DNA of 47,522 nucleotides from Priapulus caudatus (lineage: Eukaryota > Priapulida > Priapulimorpha > Priapulimorphida > Priapulidae): positions 5,763-53,284 of the forward strand of contig NW_014577761.1 in the NCBI RefSeq assembly GCF_000485595.1, read 5' to 3'. This document shows, one piece after another, positions 22,326-34,300 of the stretch. Position numbers and translations under genes: made by a program. The notes under the pieces are model-generated. The model had not been told where the DNA came from and ran no database searches. It saw only the letters and a program-made list of their open reading frames with translations. Numbering within the stretch: position 1 is the stretch's first letter; each line of letters starts with the position of its first letter.

Positions 22326-25300
22326 AGCGAGAGAGAGAAAGAGAGAGAGCGCGAGAGAAACAGAGAGGTGTGTGCGCGCGCGCGCGCGTGTGAGAGAGAG
22401 AGCTGTGCGTGATTGTGCTGTGCTGTGCTGTGCTGTGTGTGTGTGCGTGCGTGCGTGCGTGCGTGCGTGTGTGTGTGCGTGAGAAAGAGAGAGAGGTGTG
22501 CGTGTTTGTGCTGTGTGTGTTTGTTTAGTGAATCAAAGTACTTATCCATACTACGTACACTACAGACAGTCTACAAACGTACATAGGCCTATACTAGCTA
22601 TTATAAAAAGCTGCGTTTGATAGCTAGAGTAGATGCAGTAAAATCGGTGAAATTTATGAAATCTCACGATGTAAACAAACTCAAGTCTATGAACATAATA
22701 TGTGTTGCGTGCAATCCAATTCTGCCCAATCTACGAATCTGCCGACTGTGTGGCAGCCTCATTGAACTGTAGCACCTAAAACCCATGCTGATAAACCTGT
22801 CTGGTAAATCGGGATCCTCTTACCTCTTCTGCTTCCTTTCTTTTTTTGAATCTCAGGGGGGGATAATTGTACAGACTATCCCCCCTCCTTCAAGAGCAGG
22901 GGGGATGCATCCCCCCACCCCCCCGGGATGAACGCCCGAGTTAGTGACTGTTGAGCGCTGCGCATAGCGCAGCCGCATCTCGTAGTGCAGCGCGTAGCGC
23001 TGCACGGAGCAGAGCGGGGACGCGGGGTGCTCGAGGGGGTGACCCCCCCCTCGAGTTTGAAAGAAAAATGAAAATAACGCCTAAAAATACCGCATTTCCT
23101 TGCACATTTTTCTGTATTATATCATATTTTACTTGTTGTTATTTCATTAAAATCATCATGAGTTGTCATGAGTTGCCACCACGAGCACACAATTACACAA
23201 TTTCCTGATTACACAATATGGATTACAGTATGAGAGCGAAGATACTTATAGTGACGACATCGCGATTCGCGAGCATGCAGCAGATCGATTTTGGGGTTCT
23301 CTATCTCATTTCATTGTACACACTCCTTACCCTGCGTTATAGGCTACCTTGTTCTTACAGCTCGGTGGGGGGTGTGTTTAGCAAATTAAACTTATCAAAC
23401 AGATAATGGCCGCTTCTTGTTCTCTCTCCGTCATCTGTTTTCCGCTCTTTCTGCTGCCTCCTCTCTCAGGCCAGAGCCACCATTCTCTCCTCTCGGTCGA
23501 GGTGGCCGGTGGCTCTCTCTCTCTCTCCTCGTCTCTCTGCTCTCTCTCTCGGATCTGCTCTAGCGTCGTCCTCTCGATCCTCGTCTGTGCTCGTTCTCTC
23601 TCGATGCTCATCTCTCTCTCTATCATCTCTCCTCTGCTCTCGTCTTCTCGGCGTGCTCTGGCCTCGTGGTCGCTGTCTCGTCTCTCTTCTCTGCGGTCTC
23701 TCTCTTCGAGGTCTTCTCGTCTCGTCTCTCGAGCTCTGCTAGCTGCGTGCGTTCTCTCTCTCTCGTCCCTCTTCTCTCTCCGTCTCTCTCGTTCTCGCAC
23801 TGTCATCTTCCTCTCTCGGTCAGATCGTTGGCTCTCGTCGCTGGCGGTGTCTGATTCATCGGTCGGATCTCCCCTCTCTCTGCTGCTCGGTCTCGTCCTC
23901 CTTCATCTCGGTCGCTGAGCCCTCTCTGCTCCCGTGTCTCGTCGTGTCTCCTGTGGTGTGGCGCCCTGGTCTCTCTCTCCTCTCCCTTTTCTTCCTCTCC
24001 TCTTCTTTTCTTTTTTTAATGTTTCACCCCAAACACCCCCCCTGCGTACGCCACTGACTAAGCCAACAACGTGGTAAAGAGACTGATTACAATTTGACCA
24101 AAAATATATCCAGATGGCATCCAGAAGGCAGACATAGGAATTTGCATATTTTTATTTCCATTGCGAATAAAATTGCATTAAAAGCGAATACTCATATTTG
24201 ATTAAACTCCAGTTGTAGCTTCTGTTGCATATTTGATCACCTAAAAACATTCATATTCTTCTGCTATTGCAACTGCTCGGTACAAATCCTAGAAGCCATC
24301 AGAGATACTGTTGTTTTTCCGTAATTGCTGTCTGCTGCATTACGAAACACGCTTAACTGAGCATGTGAAGGCTACCCTTGCAAACTTAGACAAGATGAAT
24401 AATTTGAGCCTGTATGCTGCGGTTAAGCATGCTTCTGGCCCGGCCGTGGCCCGCACTAGTTTGATGTAGGATAATATTTTGCAGCCTCTAAGGAGTAACA
24501 GATTCTATACAGTAGCCATGAAAATGCCTCATATAAATATATATATGTGTGTGTGTGTGTGTGCGTGTGCGTGTGCGTGTGCGTGCGCGTGCGCATGTGC
24601 ATGCGCATGGGGGTGTGTGTGTTTGTGTCTTATGTGTGTGCATGAGTGTTCTAAAAATGGAAAGAAGAGAGGAAGTGGAAATTATGATAAACAGGTATAA
24701 TACCTTATTTGCAAACACAGTCAAAATAAACTTTCCAGGATGAAAGATCTGCAGCACGTCACCAATCATCCTTTTGTAGCATCTCTGGAAAAATGCCAAG
24801 AACAACATTTACATAACTATAAATAAATAAATTAAAACAACTTTCTTTGAAGTGTTACATGATGAATACTTGATTACTTTCCATACCCTTTTCTACGACA
24901 TTACCATAATCTTATAATGAATGGCATAGGTACTATAGATGTGAGTCATTGTAATAAGCATTTTCTGCTCACCTCACTAGCATTGGTTTCAAAACTGACG
25001 TATGAAAACTCATCCTCGGGAGTAACATGAATTGTCATGTACTTGTCCTATAATAAGATCATTTTACAGATAAGAGATAAATGGATTGTATGCTATACAC
25101 AGCTTTATGTCGTACTGTTGCTAAAAATGGGTAGCATTCAGACAAATATATAAGCGTAGAACAAAATTGTTGTAGATAATTTTTAAACTGAGAACTAGGA
25201 AATCAGGTTTAATAGTAAACTATAGAAGTTCAAATGTAGTTGGTAAAAGGAAACTTACTTCATCAAACACACCATTCATTGAGTATCCACAGGGATCGAA

Positions 25301-25755
25301 GAGGAAGTCATCTATTTTCATGTTTGGCCACAACATGCCGATTCCCGTTTTCTGTAATATCCAATAATATGAACCAATAACATGAGAAAACAGACATTTC
25401 TTATTTGCAAGCATAAATAAAACAAAAAGAGATAGGTAAAGGTATAAACCAAATTCCACCAATTCACTACTAATTGTCAAACACTATTCCCTAGTTACCT
25501 CAGTAATTTCTCGAGCAGTGCTACTTTCTTCACATGTAAACATTTTCATCACCTCTGGATCCAGCTTAGTCATCTTTGATAAAACGTGATTAAGACATAA
25601 TTCACTTAAAAGTTGAAAGATTGTACATAAATATGCCAAATAATGTTTCTACTTGTTCTTTTAGATATAAATTTAATATTAGATCCACACACGCATGTAA
25701 GCAAACACAAACACACGTGTGTGCGCACGCGCACACTCACACTCACACACACACA

Positions 25756-25803
<48 letters not shown>

Positions 25804-28366
25804 CACCAGCCTGACTTGCGTGACATTTCTACAAAAAATTACTTTTAATGGTCTGGCAGTCCTATGTTAGCTTGCTGCTACTTGTTTTAAGAAACTGTTT
25901 TAGCAAAAGCACCAGTTATGCATATTTTAGCATTGAAGTTATTGCAGCCACACTAATATTTTCTCAGATATCATAAATTATTCTGTGTGACTTTCGTGAT
26001 GGGCCACTAACACGTTTTGAAGTATACTTCACACTCCAGACTTTTCCTAGAATACTATAAGTTTGATCTAAGTTATACCTGATGAACTAGGTACCCATTA
26101 CCCTTGATCACTCCATACATCATTTGTCCTGCTAGAAACCTCTTGTGGAGTGAGCAACATCCTCCTAAGTATGTGACTCGCATGACACTATTGTGGCTCG
26201 CGTGACATAGTAGGCCTATCTCATAGCGTTAACAAATGTTAGGGTAATCAGAATTTTGATGACTTAAATGTTATGATCCATGAAGAAAATGTTAATACTT
26301 AGTTACGCTGAGAGGGTCTATGTCCCCCGGGGTACTGCCGGAACGTACCCTGGTACTATATTATATGCCGGACCGTACCTCGCCTACTCCACTAACGAGT
26401 CTAGGGAGTCGCCTACGCCTACTCCCTAACCCTAACCCGAACCCGAACCCTAACCCTAACCCTAATCCTAACCCTAACCATATCAAATAGTGACCAGGGT
26501 ACGTTCCGGCAGTACCCTGGGGGACATAGACCCTATGAGTCTTAGTTACTAACATGATTAATTGTGAAAACAGAAAAAATGTATGTACAGCCGTACAGCC
26601 TCGTCGCACCACTCAGGTTTAACTGTCATATTGTTTTTAACGTTTGGAAAAACTATATACATTTTATACAGGGTGGAGGTAAATAAAAGCTTCCCTACGT
26701 TATGACTAAACGTGGTTTACGTAAAACACCTCTCAGAAATGTGCTTTATCATTTGCATCACTTTCTGTTTCCCAATATTCTGTACACAATCTAATACATC
26801 AGGCAGAATGGCATTTGGCATTAAGAAGTTTACAAATGTTCATTTTCATACCTAATCCGAGTGTTTCTAGCTCATCAAAACTCTCAAATCGTGAATTTAT
26901 TTCCCAATGTGTTATTTTGAAATCTGCCGCCATCTTTTTCTCGTTAAGTATGAAAGCGAATGGACTGCTGTACCTCCAGCCTCGTAAATTAGAGATACGG
27001 CTGCCGTACCTCCAGCCACTGCCTTATATCATTGCTCTGCTGCAGTTCGTGGGTTCGTGTAAGGTATCGTCAAGCAAGCACTTATGAACTAGCCACCATT
27101 TCCGATAGAGGCAGAAGAATAGGAATATTTCCGCAGAGGAAATTGAATTCATAAATTATGAAGTGGGACAGAGAAAGAGGACTGTATGGAAGTTTTGCTG
27201 GCAACCTGACAGCTGTAGTTATTAAAAAGACATGGAAAACGGTGAATAAAGCAGTCAATGCCGTATCCAGCAAGTCACAAACTCAAGTTGAGGTGAATGT
27301 ATGGGTGTGTGCGTGTGAGGTGATGTGAGTGTAGGTGAGGTGAGGTGAAGTGCGGTGTGTGTGTTCAACTTTCATTTCTGCCAGGAAAAAACTCAATCCT
27401 ATCTTTTCCTGATTTGGCTGGTTTCTTAGATGTTTGCATTACTCAACCTTTTCATTTGCTCTTGCCATGAAATCAATTAACCGACCCTACGGAGTGCTGT
27501 TTTTCTCAGCCCTATATGTCCTGAACATTAGCGTTATCATTCAAGCTGTATGATCCACACAGTACATGATCAGTGTGGGTGTGTGTGAACGCGTGCGCGT
27601 ATGATGTCTGCAGCAGCAACCGGCGAAGCCCCTTCCCCAGAAGCTATGCATTCTGCCCAACATAAACCACATTTCGTGACATTTCCTGAAAAGATAGAAA
27701 TTTCAAAACACTACAATCTATTTAATTTGTAACATAACTTACATACACTACTATGGCTAAAAAACTGTTATGCAAGAATAAATAGCAAACAAACATAGTT
27801 AAGATCAATAGATGCAATTCACTTGTGAAATAGTGGGAAAAAATTCTTTTATCAATTTAATTTTTCTCAAGAGGGAAATCCGTCCACAGACGGACAGTTA
27901 ACACCCATTTTATTATCGTTTGTTTCGTCATATCTGCATAAAATGCAGTGTCAAAGCTCAATTATTGTGCGAATGGATGGTCGCCTTTGCATACCGTATG
28001 CATGAAATAGAATGATTCTGACGAAATAGAACTCTTTGTGAATGCCACCTCATGCCTGTTTGTGCCTACGAACGCTGGTACTCACGATATTGGACGTACA
28101 CACTGTTCATGAATCCGGCCCCAAGAATAACTTTTCCAGGTTTAGTTTTCATACATTGAAAAGTACAGTAATTTATTCAAGACGGCTGCGCCCACAGGCA
28201 ATATGTGCTCGCGTGGTTTGGCATTTATAATAGCGGCTGGTTGCGATAACAATGATATTTCTTGCAGAAGATTTCTTAACCTCGTGTATAAGTTGCCCCC
28301 CCTCCCCTCATTTTTTTCATTGAAGTTGTGTACAAAAAAGTGTGACTTATACACATGTAAATGCGG

Positions 28367-28397
<31 letters not shown>

Positions 28398-31300
28398 CCA
28401 ATAATACATAGGGTGTACAATGGGAAAACGGGGAAATAGTGCTACAGAGACTCCCCGACTTACGAACAGGTTCGGTTCCGAGCAGTCGTTCGTAAGTCGA
28501 TTTGTTCGTATGTCGAACAAATGTACGTTCGTATACAGTATTGTACAGTAGTGTAGTATATGAAGAGTTTCATCGCAAAACGAGATATATAAATTTTAGC
28601 CAATTTGAGTAAACTGGAATTTTTCATAGTGAACAGAATAAAATGAAGAAATCAAATCATTTCAAGTTTTTAGACTTTATTCAAGTAATACTAAAACATG
28701 CAACATTGAAAATAAATCTGAAATTTTAAAATTTTAAGAAAATTCTAATTTTGATTCTTTTTTGGCAAGACGCTACATATCCACAAGAAACTAATTTTGC
28801 AAAGTGAGACATATCCAATGTGTGCTGGAAAGGGTTAATAAATCTGCTTTTTTTCATTGACTGTTTAATTAAAATCTTGTTACTTGCTGATAAGTTAATT
28901 TCCAGGTTAAGAGTCCATAGAAATGTCCTTGTTGAGGGGACTGGGGTACCGGTAGGTCCTCATCACCTTGATCACTGCTATTGAGTTGCCGTTTCTTCTG
29001 AAGCTAGCCAAATTCAAATTTTTTCACTTTAACTAAAGAAAAAATAAATATTGCATGGTAAATCCAAACTGTAACTGGCATCACTGATATGAGGTTTTAT
29101 GGTGGGAGGCCATTGGTGTTCATTCAGATGGTGAAATACTATGTAAAAATCACTCAAGTCAGTAAACCAACTCATTTCCTCAGCTCTAATTAATCATACT
29201 GGTAATAATTGCCTAGGAGAGCCCGAAACAGGCATTACACAGAATATATTAAACTGCGAGGCTACGCCTACGATGACAACGCTACATGGCGCAGGATAGC
29301 GCCCCTTGGCAAGAAGTCCTGTTGATCGACGGCACAGCTTAGCTGAGACGGCCGCAGAGAAATCTTGTTGCTTGATTGCCATAGCTTGGGCTCTAGCTAG
29401 CCATGGGGTGTGACTTAGCTTGGGTAAAGCCAGGTAGTTTAGCCTTTTAGCCGATAGGCACTGAGGGTGGTCACAGCCAGAGTTCTTTTGCGCCCTCAGT
29501 GGTTCTTTTACATCCCCATTGGCCTTAGTATTACTGGAGACGGGACCGCCATTTTACGTGGTCATCCGAGCCACGAGAGATTCACAGTCTCCAATGTTGA
29601 AAGCCAGGTTTTTACACCTTGAGAAAATTTACTGCCCCGGCCAGGGTTTGAACTCACAGCATTCAGTGGACAGTGTACGAGGCCTAACCACTGGGCCACA
29701 GAAGCTCCATACTGGTAAGGGACCACCCATAAAGTACGCATGCATTGAGGGGGAAGGGGTCTAAGAATTCTTAAAATTTCGGTGAACCTGAGGATGTTTG
29801 GGGTGGTGTACTGGCCAATATGATTTATCAAATTTCTTACCGAGTCATTCAAACTGCATAATCATCATTCTCCCTCTCGGAATCCTCGTCGCTGCCAGCT
29901 TCCATGTTTCGATCATCAGCACTAGCCAAAGCTCTGTCATAGAAGTCCATGATATCCTGAGGGGCTCCTATTTCAGCCAGAAGATTTTCAATGTAAGTCT
30001 TTTTTGCAGCCTTGACAGTTGACTCCATCTCAAGAGGCCCTGGTTTGAAGTTTCCCCACTGCTTTCCGCGTTTTAGGACCGTAAGGTAGCAGTACTCCGC
30101 AGCATATGTGGTCTTGTCACTGGTGATAGACAGCATTCGGGCATTACACAACTTGAATGTCCTCTGGGATTTGACAAAATCCTTTGTCTCAGATTTGAAG
30201 TCGAGTGCATCCCAATCATCCCTATAGGGTTAGGGTTGTTGCTTACGCAAGATAGCACAGTACTCCTTGGGGTGGAGGATTGTATCCTGTTTACGAATCA
30301 TCTCTTCAATCCTACCAAACACTCTGTCTGCAGGCAAGAAACTGTGTCCACGGATGGGGAATGTGAATTCGATGGCCATGCCAGGAAACGCACATTTTCG
30401 TAAGGTAGACAGCATGGACAGGACATTCATGTTCTTATTCTGCCCAAAGCATGAATCGCTGAAGAGTCTTAGTTTCTGCTTTTGATGCATTAGACCATTT
30501 AACCTTACTCGAAAACAGTCATCCAATGCCGAAGCAATCATGTTTGAGTCCTTTTTGTTCTGGTGCTCCATCTAAACATACAGGTGGACATCATTCCGAT
30601 TCTGTTCACTGTCTTTGCCATGATGCACCACTGCCCCAAATAGATAGAGGTAGAGTTGTCTCGAATAGTATGCCTGCCCAATAGGTGTTCTCAGCAGAAC
30701 CATGTTTTGCATCATGTCGAAGCAAACACTGACAGCTGTAGGCTCGACTATGCTCAGCAGGTCATAAAATACTCGAGCTCGTCTGCGATGCAGGATGAAC
30801 CTAGCTGTTTTTGTCTGTTTTTCTTCGTCGGTTAGACTCGGATTCTTCACGCAAAGCCGGTATTTCACGCAGGTGGCACAGGCATCAGTGGCTGGATGTC
30901 CAAACCCAAGATTAAACTGCTTGGTAAACACCGAGTAGTACATAGAATAGCTAACTTGGTCATGGTTCTGTTCTATAAAAAGTTCATGCATACGTCGCAC
31001 CGACAGAGCCGAAGGGAGGTACTTCCGTCCGGGGGCACCCCTACGTCCGTAGTGACTGGCGCGACAAGTAAGTCTGTATGTGTGCCTTGACCTGGTCTCC
31101 TTTCCTCTTCACTTCCTCTGCATTGCGCAGACCTCCACGGTTTTCAGGTCGTGGGTGAGCATTCTTGTAGTAATATTGGGCAATACGGGACGAGACGGCC
31201 GATCCTTGCCAATACCTGAAAAGACACAAGGAAAAGCAATTACAGTATTACCGTATTAAAACCAGCATTACTTTTGAATGTTGTCAAATGCCATATTAGA

Positions 31301-34300
31301 TGTTCTTATGTCTCTGTTTGTACTACTGCGCATGCGCGAGAACCACGTAAGATTCTCGCGAGTTCTCTGAATGTGATGGGAAATCTATGGGAGAAATGGT
31401 GGCTTTGTTTATATTTTTCCCTCATCACTTCTAATAATTGCTCGCTGACACGTAAACTAAATACATACTCAGTGATAGCGCATGTATAATAAATCGAGGC
31501 GTGGATCGAAGTACAGAGAAGCGGTAAGAATCATAAAAAGTTACATAATTGTACGTTTAATAGCAGCGCATCGTTAGCTACTAGGGGTTTCTGCTGCATC
31601 GGCTTGTGACCTTCTCGCCAACATAGTATTAAGCGAGAAGGTAACTTGTGGCTAGGCCCAACACAGAGAACCCACTCCCAGCATGGGTCACGGTGGGCCT
31701 ATCTCAGTATGACCAATATAGGCTGAATGATTAGACCTAGGCCTCTGCAGTTTCAATGTAAAATAAATTTGTCTTACCAAACACTTTGATGAACGTTTTC
31801 TTGCATACTTTTATCTTCTCTGGCTGTTCTTCTACTGAGAGAAGTGTGTACTTGATAGTGATGTCTTTGTTTTTTCGAGCATTTTCATTCTGCACACGTC
31901 GGCGTGTTGGTTGAGATATTTCCATCAGACTGAGAATAAAAGCATCCTGTGCCACCTTGTTTAGATTGTCATAGAATTTGGCATGATTTAGAGCAAGGTC
32001 TGCAGCAGTAATAACGTCAGCGTGACACAATTCCGCATTGTCACGAGCATAGTGAGTGCAGTCAATTTGTGAGACCTTTCCACCGCCAGAATGCCAAAAT
32101 TTACGCTGTTTCTCACAATCATGATACTCCTTTGACCTTCCCCGCTTGTGTGGACGAGGAGAGAGTACGACTCGTTCATCCAAACTGTCAAAATTGTTCA
32201 ATTTTAGGAGAAATTTGGCTGCGAATCGATGAATTCTCACAAAACCATGGGCGCTGCCATATTGGATTCGATCGAGGGTGATGAGCGCGCTGATTGGCTG
32301 AGAGGATACATCGCGCCGTGTGGAAAAATATGACTGGCGTTAGTCGCGTTTTGAAAAGAAAGCGTGCATTGTATAGACGCTTAACAGAGGATATGTCGGG
32401 CTTTGCTAAAAACGATTTCAGTACCGTTTTGCGCTCTTGATCGACGATGTTTTGGTACTGGTGGTTCTAAAATTTCGAAAATGGCGGGTATCGCGTTTTG
32501 CGATGAAACTCTTCATATGTGCGTGTGAACATCGAGTAACCTAGAAGTGTACATAGTGTAAACATATATACGTGAACACAAGTTGGCGAAATTCAAAATC
32601 AGGGGGGCGATAATTGTGTCTCTTTATTCACCAATATTGACATTATACACTAATGAACTTCAGGGCAAATTGTTCGTATTATCGAAAGAGTGTAACTCGA
32701 ATGTTCGTAAGTCGGGAGTCTCTGTATTTTACGGCAAAATTAATCTACTTTAGCCGCTACTCTACGAAATTCATAGGTTGAGATATTGGAATGTAATCTT
32801 GCCTCCTCAGGGTTCGACACTAACGATAGTCCGTTAGTCCGAGACTAGTAAAAAATAAGAAGGACTAGTAAATGTCCCATAGCCGTTAGTCCTGCGGAAT
32901 AGTTATTTTCCCCGTCCCTCACCGTCCCAATTTCCCATCCTCCCATCGATTTTACTATAGTCCCCGGCGGCAGCTTCTCTCAACCAAGATCCAAAGAGCT
33001 ATATATATACTCATTGCCATCAACAAGTTTTCCCTGTTTAATAGACGCGCTAGTACAAGTAGACGCTAGCACGCTCTGCACGCTCTAAGCACGCTAGACC
33101 CTATGACAGTACAAACATTGTTAAAACAATGGGGCCACGAACCAGTCTGCCGATCAATCGATTGACAGTAGCTATCGACATAGAACAAAAGGTCTGATTG
33201 TATAAATGACACAACTAATCAGTTTATACGCAATATTTACATCGCAACCACATCGCATGCGTGTTTTACTTGAAGCTGTCGATACAAATAGTTATCAATA
33301 GTAGTGATACAAGTAGTGAAGTACAGGGTTTCTTCTAAGGGGAAATTTGAGGTAATGGCCAGTTTGGGGAAAAAATGCGCATGATGGATTCAAATACAGG
33401 ATGTATTGATATACATATAGGTATATAGATACAGGATATACTTATCAGTAAATACAGGAACATTTTCACAACGGCGATGTTAAATTTGACAACGGCGGTG
33501 CGCCACTGTGCCTCTTATATATAAGAAACCCTGTAGTAGTAGGTACATCATTATCCAATACTAACATCAAGGTTGTTATCTGAAAGTATTTGGACGGCGC
33601 TCGTCCTCCACCTCCCAAACGTAAGTCGCAGGAGGAGAAATTAGATGGCCAGCGTGTCTATGATAAGACCAAAAGGATGCGTCTGTTCCAGCCAGCGTGG
33701 AAATCGTCATACCTGTGGCTAGAGTATGAACTGGCCAAGGACAAGGGTATGACCTGTGGTGCAGGCTGTATGTCTGGTAGTTTTTCCACCGGCACTACAA
33801 ACATCGTTTGGAAACTGTTAAAGCGCATGATGCTTCCGAGGGGCACAGAAAGATCATAGCAAAAAGAAATGCAAGGACCATGCCTGTTTACGAAACAGTG
33901 GGGGCAAAAACACTAACTTTAAAGGCCACAATAGCAAAACTGAATATCCCAATTAGAAATGCACATGCTATTGGGAAAAACGGCAGGCCCTACAACGATT
34001 ACGTCAAGCTGTGCCAGCTTGACAAGGCCAAGGGATTAGATGTTGATAAATATGTACCGTTTCCGTTTCCGCATTGCTGATTTCCGTCATGATCATTATA
34101 GATGTAGCGCGCATGCGCAGGAGTGTTGTTGTCGTTGCTGCCGCCATGATTTATATTAAAGTCTCACTACAGCTAAACTCAAGTGTTTGTTCTCGCTTAA
34201 AGATGTCTACGACAATCTTAGCCCCGCATACATACATGTCAATGGCGACGAGGATAAAGCTACGTATCTGTGTATGATTCCGGTGATTCCAGCCCCAGAA

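Larger units (their letters stand above)
19631..24056. mobile_element. hAT-like element spanning an assembly gap
   Basis: The ends are inverted: CAGTGGCGTACGCAGG at 19631-19646 and its complement at 24041-24056, followed inward by a GGGGTGTT-type match. The flanks CCTAAGCC (19623-19630) and ACTAAGCC (24057-24064) match at 7 of 8 bases, the 8-bp duplication expected for hAT. Subterminal GGGGTCCTCCCCCAAAAAAA-type sequence is common in such elements. No transposase is visible; the interior is simple sequence, a nested ACGG-tailed element and the N gap. AMD1 would splice it out. Confidence 0.75.
28562..32514 (-). mobile_element. DNA transposon with DUF7869-like transposase candidate
   Basis: Inverted ends GAAGAGTTTCATCGCAAAACG lie at 28562-28582 and 32494-32514, perfect over 21 bp. 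ATAT flanks both (28558-28561, 32515-32518) and may be a 4-bp target duplication. The interior codes on the minus strand for a broken protein (32240-29849), a minus-strand AATAAA lies near 28672-28678, and a SINE has landed near 29400-29715. The superfamily is not one I can name with confidence. Confidence 0.75.
28445..32724. mobile_element. pogo/Tigger-like MITE, split by a 3.95-kb insertion
   Basis: Ends are inverted: CAGAGACTCCCCGACTTACG at 28445 and CGTAAGTCGGGAGTCTCTG ending at 32724, each flanked by TA (28443-28444 and 32725-32726). Without the insertion at 28562-32514 the element would be about 320 bp. TA duplication and a CAG...CCCGACTTACGAA end are typical of pogo/Tigger-type MITEs; no pogo transposase is present. 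Confidence 0.8.

Noticed and set aside
21206-22549. Long open frames of over 400 codons on both strands across the gap
   Set aside because: They consist of GA/CT dinucleotide repeats and N characters; no domain or real sequence supports a protein.
23406-23918. Serine/leucine-rich frame on plus and arginine/glutamate-rich frame on minus
   Set aside because: Both arise from CTCTCT and CGTCTC low complexity.
26423-26479. True chromosome end
   Set aside because: Only nine degenerate telomeric units, with inverted arms and ordinary intron sequence on both sides.
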